DNA of 64,000 bases from Owenia fusiformis. Its lineage: Eukaryota; Annelida; Polychaeta; Sabellida; Oweniidae. Shown piece by piece: positions 12,279-23,879 of this stretch. Positions within the stretch are counted from its first letter, which is position 1; every line of letters begins with the position of its first letter. The stretch lies in assembly GCA_903813345.2 (NCBI GenBank), contig CAIIXF020000011.1:31114166-31178165 (forward strand), written 5' to 3'. Made by a program: the position numbers and the translations under genes. The notes below the pieces were generated by a model. It ran no database searches and was not told the DNA's origin. It worked only from the letters and a program-made list of their open reading frames with translations.

Positions 12279-13655
12279 ATGTCACCATATGTACCACAAA
12301 GGAAATGCTTGATGAAAAATCAATTATTTGATGTTATTTAATTTGAACAAGTTATTTACTAAAGAAACATTCATAAATCTTTAATAATTCAATTGATTTT
12401 GTTATTTTTTCTTGAACTGTTGCGTATATGCATATCTAAGTACGTCATTGTCTTGTCTAAACGTCGATGGCTTTGGAATTATTATTTATACAAACGGATT
12501 TTATAATTGGATAATGTATCCAGTTTTGTTTTAAAAACATGGTTTACACTTCAAGGTTACCTGCATTTTCTAGCAATGTAAACTAAAAGGTTTTAGAATG
12601 CATAACTAAAGATTAAATGAATTACAATTACATTATACAAATTTTATGGATTGTGAGGTAAAACGAACGCGGATATGGAATACACTTTCGAGTAATTAAA
12701 TTATATGGAATACACTTTTGAGTAATTAAATTATTAGGCCACTTAATTGGAAACTCAATAATATAATCGATGTTTTACTTATTTTATGATTTTAAGATTT
12801 AGTAGGCGTATTTAACAAGTACACATCTGATAAATAATGTATTTTAATAAGTATTTTATTGCCAGTGGGCATAATATACCTCGTTGAATGAAAACATATT
12901 TTGGTTGAAAGAAAATGTGTTTCACATCATTATTGTATTAGTACACCAAGGATTTCTTGATACGACTGACAGAATACTTTAAGAATCTTTGTGCCAAATG
13001 ATCGTTGTATTGATTGTAACATAATATAGAATCAATTCTAAAACAAACTATAATTAAACAACTATCTGATTTTCTGTCAATCCATTTCAGTGAGTATTTT
13101 AAATTTTTTAGTTTTCCAGTATTCCTAGTATTCTTTTGCACTCACTTGATTAAAAAAGTGACGATGTTATTTACGCAGATTTAAGTACAATGTGGTCCAA
13201 AAATTCATAAGTAAGACATCCCCAGCTATAAAGTATATTTGAGCATATTCTCAAAAGAAATTCCATTTTCCCATATATTTATAAAGCACTCTGACGAAAA
13301 TAATATATATTTTTATAGAGATTAGAGACCCACATACACCTACAGTTTGTATATTTGGTTTGTATGAGTACTTTTGATATGGATATGCGAGTGCAAATGT
13401 ATCTAGGTAGCTGTCTTCCGTTTAATCTTGTTTTGTTAGAAGTAAATTACTAAAGATATCGAATTATTTTAGATTATTACTTTCTATCGTGGTTCAGACA
13501 AACAGGCGATTATTATTAAATCCCCAACCACCGATCAATTTGGTTTTACAATACACGAAACATTCTGTTATTTCAATTTTATATCAACATTTATTGAACA
13601 GCTTGATTGTACATAGTCGTTTACTTATCAAGATAACGTTTATAAGTTTATAACG
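12279..13655. other. Intergenic, AT-rich; one short tandem duplication
   Basis: I see no gene here. A 30-bp unit (tatggaatacacttt.gag followed by taattaaatta) is repeated twice at about 12674-12733. Confidence 0.5.
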
Positions 13656-13664
13656 TATATAAAA
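13656..13664 (+). promoter_or_regulatory. Candidate TATA element upstream of peptide gene 1
   Basis: TATATAAAA about 220 nt before the peptide-1 ATG. The strand and spacing fit a promoter with a ~190-nt leader, but in AT-rich DNA chance occurrence is likely. Confidence 0.25.
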
Positions 13665-13712
13665 CAATCCATTTTAAAATAATTATGTTTCTTTAATTTA
13701 AACTATTTATCT

Positions 13713-13882
13713 TACATTATTGAATTTTCAATGTATGTATTTCCTGATATCAAAATACGTTATACAACTATCAAGTTACAACTACGATTACTTTATGACA
13801 CAGAATTTGTTCTCTGAAATTCGCCAGTCGTTGCTGGAGTGCGTCTTAGTAACGTTTACGTACTATTGACACATCTGGCAAA
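13713..13882 (+). promoter_or_regulatory. Upstream region conserved between peptide genes 1 and 2
   Basis: This region and 16855-16994 share blocks in the same order: attgaatt, tatttcctg.tatc/gcatc, gaaattc and gctgg, immediately before each ATG. The match implies that the duplication included the 5' UTR and probably the proximal promoter. Confidence 0.45.
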
Positions 13883-14998
13883 ATGAGAATGTCCATAGCG
13901 TTCCTACTCATTGTCTGTGTGACGTGTACGATATGTAATGTGAGAATAGACGCGTATCCACATGATGAGATAGAACACGAAAAGGACAGTGTCAGCAAGA
14001 GTGACTCAAGATACCAACGAAGTCTTTGCAGTATGTGTCAGAAGTATGCTCCATTGTCTTTATGCAGAAAAGCGGGCTGTGATCCTGAAGTGTGAGTATA
14101 ATTATGATAAATAATATTTTTATAATGATAGATACAGTGTTGGCCATAAGATGGAATTTTTAGCATCATTCTTAAAAATAAGATGACATAGATCACGGAC
14201 CTGAAAAAAGTCCATGCATAGTGGAACCATTTGTAAAACCAAAAATGAGGAATGTAATGGGTTTAAATGAGATGCATTCAATTTTTTCTTACTAGTAAAT
14301 GTTGCAGAATTTGAAGTTGGGCGATGTGAATTTACTAAATACAGATTTCACACATTAAAAATAAAGAAATTTTATTATAGTAACATAAAATGTACCCATA
14401 CATATCTTCAATTCTTTTCATACATGTACATTACAAATGTTAAGTTAATGACTCGAAATCATTAATTTTCATGGCATTTTGTTCATATACATGTACACTA
14501 TCTTAAAGAGAATTTAAGTGCGTGTCCAATTTCAGCTCACCCTGTATATAGTGATTTGATTTTGCATCTATGGTCAATATACAAGCGCATCGTTTTATTT
14601 TTCTCATATATTACATTATAATGAGTGGAGGGATGTTAAGCAGTGTTTTCATTTTTGTGAATGAGATCATAATATGAGATGTTGGGGCTTAGTTTTCATG
14701 TGCCTGCATGTTTTACTATTTTGCAATGATAAAAAGTCACTGAATTTCTCTCAAGTTTAAGTTTCAAGCGCTCGTATTTAGTTGTGGTTCTTTGCTAACA
14801 TGCATTCAATTGATAGGATGTAGCTGTCACAACTATGTTCGTCACCAAATATGGAAAATCATACAGGTGGTCGTGCATAAAGAGAGTGGAAACCCTGTAT
14901 AATGGTATGAAGAGCACCTCTTATCATTTGCAGGTGACATTCTCCTTGTAACGAGATTACATTTGTCATCTCTTCCGGGCTTTGCTTTTTTCAGGTAA
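13883..14998 (+). CDS. Secreted cysteine-rich peptide precursor 1
   Basis: Exons 13883-14091 and 14995-14998 encode 70 residues. A signal peptide (MRMSIAFLLIVCVTCTIC) precedes a short acidic propeptide starting near YPHDE, a basic processing site (RYQR) and a ~24-residue mature peptide with four cysteines, C-x2-C-x8-C-x4-C (CSMC ... SLCRKAGC). The closest relative is peptide 2 three kb downstream: N-terminal 'NVR.DAYP.DE', 'RY.R' and the Cys frame all match. The intron splits the last codon (GT/G); its donor is gtgagtat and its acceptor tttttcag/gtaaa, so the stop TAA is in exon 2. If the intron is retained, the frame still ends V-stop. The family is not recognised. A neuropeptide, antimicrobial or venom-type role is possible, and secretion is the only well-supported statement. 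Confidence 0.75.
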
Positions 14999-14999
14999 A

Positions 15000-16850
15000 A
15001 TGTCTGTTGATGTGCAAATTACAGGAAGTTGTTTCGAATTTGCATTTCAAAGGTTAAGATACTATTTATATTCATGTTCTTTGCTTTTGACCTAGTTGAC
15101 TTCATCTTTATATTTATTTTACTTTCAGATAAACTTGCAACATTGGGGCACAAGTGATCAACATACAGTAACAATACATTTAATACACCATGGAATAAAA
15201 TTAAATAATTAATACCTATAGTAATCATTAATTCAACTTAATAATGGATATTCAAACATGCCAAGTGTGTCTCAGCGAATCAGCTCAGAACGTGCTCGGT
15301 GCATTAATTTATTGGATGCAGAAAAATGATTAAGCCGTGCATTTAATTATTGATATATGCACTGACTGAGCAGTGCTATTGTTAAAAAAGAGGTGACAGC
15401 ATATAATCAATGTGTTAATTTCAGTCAATACTATGTTTTCGACCAAGTTTTCTTAATGTGTCTGCAAACTTCTGCATCAAATCAATTATCTTTCTTTCAT
15501 ACTATTTTGATTACTAAAACCTTATAAATAGTTGTAGCTTGATCACCCCTATTTGGTATTTCTAATACAAAACTAGTCCATATTTCATGTATTTATTGCT
15601 TTATTCAAATTAGTAAATCAAAAGTTTCATATGCAATCATAAAACATGTTTTTATGTTCTACTTCGCCATTGACCAGGATCATGTTTGAATTGCAATAAA
15701 GAATCCTGTATAAAGAACGATAACCATTTTCATGTTGTGTCCTGTTCATGTTGTGTAATTTCTTTTGCATTGTTTTTGTTAGGATTATAATTGTTTAGCA
15801 CTCCCTTCACCGCGATTCATTTAATTAGTTATTATTAACATGCAAGTCTATGGGTGAAGGGTTGCTAAACTTATATAGGGGGTGTATATGGTATACTTTG
15901 GTGATAACCTCATATCATTATAAAGAAAATGAGGTCTGACAAAGTAAAACCTTGTACAAAGCGTGCATCCAGTCATTCGTTGACTATTGCAATCTTCTAT
16001 GATGGGGAAACTCAAACGGGCATTCAAAAGCTTGGAATCGTCTAGATAATACTCAGGTGTTAATATATTCAAATTACTAAACCGGTCCTCCTAAGCATAC
16101 GTTTATAGTTTAGTTTAGTTTATTTATTTATTTTTTGTGGTAAGTCTTGCAATTCAATAAAAAAACAAATAATTACAATTTTACCCAGTCCACCTTTATA
16201 AGTGATCGTTGTTTAAGTCTAAAATATGTAAACAGTGGCCTCGTTCAATCATATATGACATTAACTCCTTTGAAAAGTGAGAATTGTAGATTTAAAACGA
16301 ACTAATCATCATTAGAGAAACAATTGCAGTCACCACTTGCTGAGGATAGATTGTACTGTATGTAAATGAACTGAAATATATAAACCTACATATAGACTTC
16401 TGATATTTTGGATTTCCATTCTTTCATCTACATTACCATAACAATTTTATTACTCATTCATATGTCACTTTTTAAATTTTAAAGTTTTGAGTTTCACTGG
16501 TCAAATATTGATAATAAAGTTATTGATCGAACACTTAAAATATTCGATGTAACATGAAAAGTCTATTTAAAATGTGACACTGCATAAAGAAGCACGCCAA
16601 TAATTTGAATTTAGTTAAAGAAGTAAGTCATTTCCTGTGGTGGTATTTGAGACTCGCAGCAAACGCAGGTAAATTTTATCAATTTTATGTCATGTCAGTA
16701 AAATATCATTACGATAAAGAGGATATATTTTCATATTTATATTAATATTAATTTACCCCCATGTTAGACTGTCTGACTTGGAACGCAATGAATCTCGAAT
16801 TTTGAATTCAATACACAATATTTATGTTTCCTTTTTATATTAACGATTTT
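15000..16850. other. 3' region of peptide 1 and AT-rich spacer
   Basis: The 3' UTR of peptide 1 presumably starts at 14999; AATAAA occurs at about 15698-15703. No other coding feature or clear repeat is supported up to the peptide 2 leader. Confidence 0.4.
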
Positions 16851-16994
16851 TCTCACATTATTTATTGAATTCCAGTATTTATTTCCTGGCATCGAGTTAC
16901 TTCTAAATCACAGATAAGACTCAGGACTTTAAATTTCTCCTTAGAAATTCAATAACCACTGCTGGTGCAAGCTACAACTGTAACAGCTGGAACA

Positions 16995-18948
16995 ATGAAA
17001 TTGGCCATAACTTTACTGTTCATTGTCTCTCTGACGTTTACGCTTTGGAATGTTAGAACAGACGCGTATCCACTCGATGAAGTCAAACAGGGGGATAATG
17101 GTGAAAATGAAGTAAGATATAAACGAACGATTTGTAGCTCGTGTCAGCAACACTATCCCATGAAGAAGTGTATTTCCATTGGTTTCTGCTTCGAGGAACC
17201 GTGAGTATGATATGATTTTTAGAAAATTAAATGTTTTTGTAAAAACGATCCAAGATATGAATCGCCAATGATACTAAGCGAATGAAAAGTGAAAAGATTT
17301 TATGATTTCCATTGAATTCGATTTTTTGTTCAATCGAGTAGAAAAGGCAGGTATAATTGATAATTGCATTTTTATGTCACCATCAAAAAGTGGTGACATA
17401 TATTTGACATCATTTTTGTGACGGCGGTTGGCGATGGGGGGTGACAAATTCTTACAACTTCCAATAACTTAACAAATACTGTTTAGACTGACTTCAATTT
17501 TTTCAAAATCATCTACAAGTTCTCAGAAGTTCAAATCTGAATTTAGATTTGAGTTTGACCTTCGATGACATCCTCAACGTCAAAATGGTATTTTTCTACT
17601 TGCTTCAATTAGACCAATTTCTATCAAAGTCATCTTCAAGTTCTCAGAAAATCAAAATCTGATTTTCAGATTTAAGACTTGACCTCCAATGACTTTCTCA
17701 ACGTTAAAAAGCTCAAATTATTTTCAAAATCATTTAAATCTGACAAAAGATTGAACTCATAATATTGTGAGCAATTAGATGGTGACATTTTGTCATGTTA
17801 ATGCCTTGTTGAAAAGTTGCTGGCTATATTTACTCCTTATGTGACATGATTTGCACCATATTGAACTCGAAGAGAGGACACACGGGGGTTTGCGATACGA
17901 AACGCAATTTACTAAATCTAATAACACCATCTAGATATGTTGAAGCCCATACAATATGGTCTGCGCCCCATTGCCCCATCATCATATATGGCTACCTGTG
18001 CCGTCCGACCATATTTGAAAAAGAAGGTGCGTTTTTCCCATAAGAAATGGCGCATCTTGGTGGAGCCGGGTGCATGGTTTCCGGGGAGTTTTTCGAAGAC
18101 GTTATTTGGTGCATGCAATCTTAAGCGTTTTAAAGGAATATAAATAGTTCTTTTATGATAAAGCTAAATCAGTGTACATTCGATTTATCAGATCAAAACA
18201 GCATTTTTGTAGTTTCACAAGAACCTCATTAAAGAGCTCTTGGCAGTTTCAGAGATGAAGGGTCGCACCCAACGCCCATCTGACGCCCGTACTACCGGAT
18301 GTCCCCAAAGATTTGACCCAAAATGAAAAAAATAACTCTTCCCAGTGATATTTAACTTCAAAATGATGTAAGGTTTACAAAAGAAAAGTTTAAAACGGAC
18401 ATAGACTCAAGGATGAATGACTCGACTTCCTCATCTTATAATAAAACTGAATCTTAAAAGTGACTGACGAGACTATGCCTGCCTTGTTTCTCAAATATAC
18501 CAGTGATCATCTTATAATAAAACTGAATCTTAAAAGTGACTGACGAGACTATGCCTGCCTTGTTTCTCAAATATACCAGTGATCAAAAAACGTTGATGGA
18601 ATGCACAGTGCATTGATACCATTATTGGTACGAACATTACACGTGTTACCACTCTACTATACCTTGCATTTGGTGTTCATGAGCAACCCATTTGGTTTAT
18701 TAGTAATGATTATGTGATTTGTTGTTATGTGTCTGTTCCTTATGAATGGTGAATTGGATGACTGTTAGATGTTAATAAGGTACTTTCAAAAATATACCAA
18801 ACAATACAATTAGACAAACGGAATATCTTATGTATTTCTAGGTGTTAGAGACTGAAAACTCTGATTAGAAGTGCAAATGAAACATTCGCACAAGTTTGTT
18901 CTACAAATATCTGTACATTTGACTAGTTTTTATTCTATTTTCAGGTAA
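16995..18948 (+). CDS. Secreted cysteine-rich peptide precursor 2
   Basis: Exons 16995-17200 and 18945-18948 encode 69 residues. I use the ATG at 16995 rather than the in-frame 16965 because it aligns with peptide 1 and starts directly with the hydrophobic signal (MKLAITLLFIVSLTFTLW). The propeptide begins at YPLDE and contains GDNGENE. A basic site RYKR is followed by a ~25-residue mature peptide, C-x2-C-x8-C-x5-C (TICSSC ... KKCISIGFC), ending FEEP. As in peptide 1, the intron splits the final codon (CC/G), with donor gtgagtat and acceptor ttttcag/gtaaat, and intron retention leaves the protein unchanged. The FEEP tail is shared with peptide 4. The intron holds a MITE (17374-17795) and other repeats. 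Tandem paralogue of peptide 1; function unknown. Confidence 0.75.
17374..17795. mobile_element. MITE with GTGGTGACAT-type palindromic ends
   Basis: The left end is a hairpin (ATGTCACCAT ... GTGGTGACAT, 17374-17399) and the right end has GATGGTGACAT at about 17777-17787. Inside are two degenerate ~120-bp units, each with 'caagttctcagaa.ttcaaatctga', a GACTTGACCT-like block and 'ctcaacgt.aaaa'. The same terminal hairpin occurs at 48441-48469 in the lipid kinase terminal exon. Confidence 0.55.
18431..18582. repeat. Perfect tandem duplication, 2 x 76 bp
   Basis: The unit starting tcatcttataataaaactg at 18431 is repeated without visible change at 18507, inside the peptide 2 intron. Confidence 0.9.
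18652..18845. repeat. Interspersed repeat R1, copy 1
   Basis: Matches 22775-22949 in inverted orientation: shared 'taccttgcatttggtg', 'gagcaacccatttgg' and 'acaattagacaaac' blocks. This copy includes the site where copy 2 is interrupted by a transposon. Confidence 0.65.
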
Positions 18949-20147
18949 ATCGTCATGGATAAAAGCCTTTACCAAAAACATCAGAACATAAAGAAATCAT
19001 TGGACAATTATCCTGGTGATATTATACAGCCATAAACATAAACATTACTAGATATCTAGTATATATTAAACATTACACAAGTATTTAATTTTATTGAGGT
19101 GAATACCTGCGCATCTTTCACAGCCCGAAGGGCTAGTGGAATATCATAGTATGAAAGTGTCACAGGTATTCACAGAAAATAGAATTAAATATTTGTTTTA
19201 TTATTCACTGTTATATTCCTCACTCAAATTAATGGAATAACAAACTATTGATGTTTAATTAATAGTAACAATGTACTCCCGGGAATATATGAAATTAATA
19301 TGAAATTAAAATTACACTGAACTAAGTCGTGACTGGTGAATATCATTTGATATTCAAAGGAATAATTTGATAGTGATACAATAAAAGTATATAAGTATTT
19401 AATTCATTCCTTGAAACTCTTCATTGGTCATGGAGGAAAAAGTTAGGAATGGTTCTCAGGTAGATATAAATCCATAGAATCTATTTAAGACTGAGTTTAT
19501 GGTTGGGAAATCCAAAGCACCTATCTGCTTCCTCCATTTGTTTTGAGAGTAACATTTTAAGATCAATAAAAAGCAAATACCCAGTCCACATGGTTTTTGT
19601 ACATGCTTTTCACTCCTCGACTACACTCTGTTATATGAGTATTGCTTCCATTGTGGCCGTAATGAATTCAATCTGCGCATATTGATTCAAAATCGAAAAA
19701 GAAATGGAAAGAAACTATAAAAAAAACTATAGGACAAAAAAAAATTCGCATTATTATTCTCAATGCAAAGTTTTTTTTTAGATTTTTGAAGCGCTATTTA
19801 GTTGAGCATGTTGGTGTGGATACAACGTTTGTACGACGCAATACAATACCACCATATGTTGACTGATAAGATGTTAGGGGCCATTGTATTTCAGGCACTA
19901 CATCAATATCTTGCTTAAGGCAAAACAAGAAAAGAGAAGCCCAGCAGAGTTTATTACTACAATTTGGAAAAAGCCACTGGGTAGACTTCCTTTACATTTA
20001 AAATTTATCCATATGTTTTATCAAAAATGACGTTATTTCAAAAAATGGATTTAGATTTTTCAGAAAAAATGGTGGCCATTTGTAAATTATTTCAAAATGG
20101 ATCATATTTAGCCCATTGTATTGAATTCAATCAAAGTGTCAGTACTA

Positions 20148-20286
20148 ATGCCTGGGTCACATTAGCTCCGATTCATCGGCCGGCGCCCGGCCGATTGAGT
20201 ATTCTGTTCAAAACTGAATATAGTGAGCAGGATACTCAATCGGCCGGGCGCCGGCCGATGAATCGGAGCAAATGTGACCAAGGCAT
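20148..20286. mobile_element. GC-rich palindromic MITE
   Basis: Two arms of about 57 bp (20148-20205 and 20230-20286) are near-perfect inverted repeats around a ~24-bp loop. The arms contain GGCCGGCGCCCGGCCGA, strikingly GC-rich against AT-rich flanks. Confidence 0.8.
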
Positions 20287-20858
20287 AACGCAAAGATTTG
20301 GAATGAGCTAATGGGTAGACTTCCTTTACATTTAAAATTGACCATATATCAAAAATGATGTTATTTCAAAAAAGGATTTAGATTTTTCAGCAAAAAGTGG
20401 TGGCCATTTGTAAATGATTTCAAAATGTCAATACTATAACGCAAATATGATCAATTTTGATCTTGGGGGTCATTTTAAATCAATAAGGGGCCATTTTGAG
20501 AAAACATATACAATATTTATATTTTGAAACACAACCTGAAAAGGCAATATTCACTTTGCAAAAAAAATAAAAAAGCAGTTAAAAAGTACTATAATGGAGA
20601 TTGCTCAAGATATACCCTAATTGCATAATATGTATTTGGACTAAATCAAAAACTGCTATTTGAGTAAAGGACAGAGACCAACGAACGAATGTTGATCTAT
20701 TCCCTAAAAAACTCCATTTGATTGGATAATTATCCTTTGAGTATACGTTACTAATTCTTAATTATCAGAGTCTCTCTTTATCTTGAGCTCTCTATTCCAG
20801 GGGATAGTAGAGACCTTGTATCCCACAATTGTACGTAATACATACGCATATATTTGGA

Positions 20859-21294
20859 GCTACGATCATCACAGGTAGGAATCAAACAGCACTCTCCTGC
20901 AAAATCAGCACGATCCGGTAAAATCATGAGATTTGGGAATTTTTTCTCGGCCATCGACCTAGATTATCGTTCTCAGTATATTTAGTTAGCGGAATGTGTT
21001 CCACATCATCTGTGTTTTTAGGGTACTTACATAATGTCTAGGTTGTTCGTGAGACTGCACACAAATTGACATCCAAACTGTGTGCCATTTTACGAAGAAA
21101 CTTGAGATAAGCTGACGTCAATAATGGGTGAATAGGGTAAGTAAATATGTGATTCAACTAAATAGGCAGATAGGTAGTAAATTGTGATTTAGATGCAGTT
21201 TTATGACCTACCTGTATGTGATTTTTACTCTGAGAGTGCGATTTTTACTGGATCGTACGGATTTTCCTGTTTGATTCCTACCTGTGATCATAGC
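20859..21294. mobile_element. MITE with long terminal inverted repeats
   Basis: Terminal inverted repeats of about 65 bp start GCTA.GATCA...ACAGGTAGGAATC. Both arms carry actctc, gatcc.gtaaaa and similar blocks. A diverged relative lies at 29684-30480. Confidence 0.65.
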
Positions 21295-21512
21295 ATTGCT
21301 TTTGTAAATACCTATACTATTGTATGAGCTCTGATAGCAGATCATGAACATTCATTGAGTATATACTCTATATTAGTTTAGATGGCACACCTGCAGTTTT
21401 GATTCCTGTTTCAATTAAAAGAAAAAATATAACGATTTATTCTTTAAAAGATGTCGGGCTACCTCATGGTCAATACCCTCACTATTCAGATCGTATTGAG
21501 TATTGAGTATCA

Positions 21513-21745
21513 GATACAGATACAGGATCGAGACTCCGTGTATACCCTGTACTGATTTATTTTTTGTGATTATTCAATGTTTGTATGATGAGGGGGTCAC
21601 ATGGTATAGCTGGTTCTGCAGTAATTTGATACAGATACCGGATTGAGACTCCGTTTATACCCTGTGTTGTTTTATTTTTTTGTGATTATTCAATGTTTGT
21701 ATGATGGGGGGTCACATGGTATAGCTGGTTCTGCAGTAATTTGAC
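21513..21745. repeat. Tandem duplication, 2 x ~115 bp
   Basis: The unit starting gatacagatac at 21513 is repeated at 21628. Both contain 'ggttctgcagtaatttga' and 'gattattcaatgtttgtatg' with few substitutions. Confidence 0.85.
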
Positions 21746-22774
21746 ACCACTCTTAGCTTACAAAGTCTGACTACCGACAACTTGTTTCAGGGTAAATCGT
21801 TTGCACGATACGTATTTACAGAGGAATTTTAAAAGATGGCAGCATACTGGAAATGAGCACTGCTAGCTATTTAGACTCTCAAAACATTTTTTCATGTTTT
21901 GCTAAATATGGGTAGTATAAAAATGGTTATAGCTATCATATTAACAAATAATTGGCTTGCAAGGAATATCCCTAATTATCTTCTAGGTTCATCATTGAGA
22001 GCGATATAGGGAAGAGGGTGGAGTGATATTGAGAGCCGGATAACTTTCTTAAGATTGCAATCATCTAAACAGAGAATTCAACATCTGTTCTAATTTGAAA
22101 CAATATATCTATTTCGCCAATATCAAGAACAAAGAAAGAACATTATTCCATGTAAGTCTTCTCGTATTGTACTTATAATACCTGTCAAGATAAACTGAAT
22201 TAGTTTATCTTGTAAACGTATGAAGCCCGGATAACAAAAATTGATTATCATATGGCAATATTCTCCTTTACAATACTTTTCTTGGAATTTCCCCGATTGA
22301 GAATTTTCTTGGGAATTTTTTTTTTGGGGGGGTTGAGAGTTTTTTTTTATAATTTTTTTTATAATTCCGGATTTGAGGAGTTCTTAAATGGCGGGTGATT
22401 GGTCAGACTTATTTCAATATCTTGAGAGTATTTCTGGGATATGAGATGTAAATTATGTTAAATCAAATTTATTCTGGACAGCTGATGAGTGATTAAGGCT
22501 ATTTTCATATTATGTAGATATAAGGATGTTGATCAAGAGGTATTTAGTTGTTTACCATACGGCAATAGAAAATGAATACCAATATTTACAATATACCTAC
22601 GACATGATAAACATGTCAAGAGTCAGTTACTATGACAATTAAATAATTTATTTATTGGCATATTCAAGTTTGAAGAAAACATGAAAAACACGTCGCGTAG
22701 ACTACCTCATATATAAAAGATGACTTAAAGAAGTTATCCTCTGACAAAAGCACCCTACTATACCTAACCCCTAG

Positions 22775-22949
22775 AAATGCATAAGATACATTGTTTGTCT
22801 AATTGTATTTTTAGTATAGTTTTGAGAGTACCTTATTGACATCTAACACTCATTCGATAAACCATTCATAAGGAAAGGGACACATAAAAACAAATAATAC
22901 AATCATTACGAATAAGCCAAATGGGTTGCTCCACCAAATGCAAGGTATA
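22775..22949. repeat. Interspersed repeat R1, copy 2 (interrupted)
   Basis: Inverted match to 18652-18845. Its right side is broken at TA 22948-22949 by the transposon at 22950-25566. After the transposon the R1-like string TAGTAGAGTG resumes for about 10 bp. Confidence 0.55.
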
Positions 22950-23541
22950 CAATGCGTATCAAAAAAACGCAAAAGATTGTTATCTTGGAAAAGCACAAAA
23001 CCAGTGATAACAGCATTGATTTCATTCAATGCACAATAAAGCCATGTGTCTCCTCTTTACAATGATATATCATTCATTGATATTTGGTCATGGTTTGGCG
23101 AGTAATCATTCCATTTGCAAAGTGGGCCAAAATTAGCTTTGGGCCAAGTTATTAACATTGCAAAAGTCAGTGTACGGAGCCCGATGCAATATTGGATGAA
23201 AAGATAAAACCAATGCTGACTGCGTCCTTTTAATGCAATGTACCAAAAGCCAAATTACTCCTCTTTGTAATGGAATATCATTCATTCACAGGGAGTCATC
23301 TCTGGCCGAATAATCATTAATTTTGCAAAGTGGGGCAAATATCAGCTCGGACCCAAGTTTAAAACATTGCAAAAGTCATTACAAGGGGCACAGGGGCTAT
23401 TAGAAGAAGGTGTGACAGGTATGGCATAGACAGTAAAGTGTTCATACTCATACTCTTGCAAGAAAACATCCTATACCCCTCCAAATTGCCACCACTTCCT
23501 TGCGCATAAAGATGCGCTCATCTTTCCACGTCATGCATGGT

Positions 23542-23733
23542 TCAGCCCTGAATCATGTGTGGGTTAAAGCAAAGAAAAGCAGCCCATGGGCAAATCTTTC
23601 TCGAGGTTTTGCAATATCTGGTGGAGGAATTGTGAGCACAGATGCTCCTGAGATAGCTCCAAAAGAAAAAGTCACAAAAATTCAAGTCAGGGGAACTTCC
23701 ATTGGCACTTAGCCCTTGCACTGATTTTTTCAA
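23542..23733 (-). pseudogene. Transposase C-terminal relic (Tc1/mariner superfamily)
   Basis: A short minus-strand frame contains SPDLNFCDFFFWSYLRS, resembling the third catalytic Asp region 'SPDLNPxDFFLWGYLKS' of Tc1/mariner-type transposases. The N-terminal part is absent and downstream residues lose similarity. It belongs to the outer element 22950-25566. Confidence 0.5.
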
Positions 23734-23879
23734 TATCTAAAACTTGGTGCAGAGCCGATTTTGACTCACTGTGCAAATGGAAGGATTTCTCACCCAACTA
23801 TTACCACATGTGAATGAATGACATATCATTGCAAAGAGGAGAGACGTGACTTTATGGTACATTAAATGAAATTGATGTA

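Noticed and set aside
16965-16994. Upstream in-frame ATG as start of peptide 2
   Set aside because: It would place a polar stretch before the signal peptide and has no counterpart in peptide 1.
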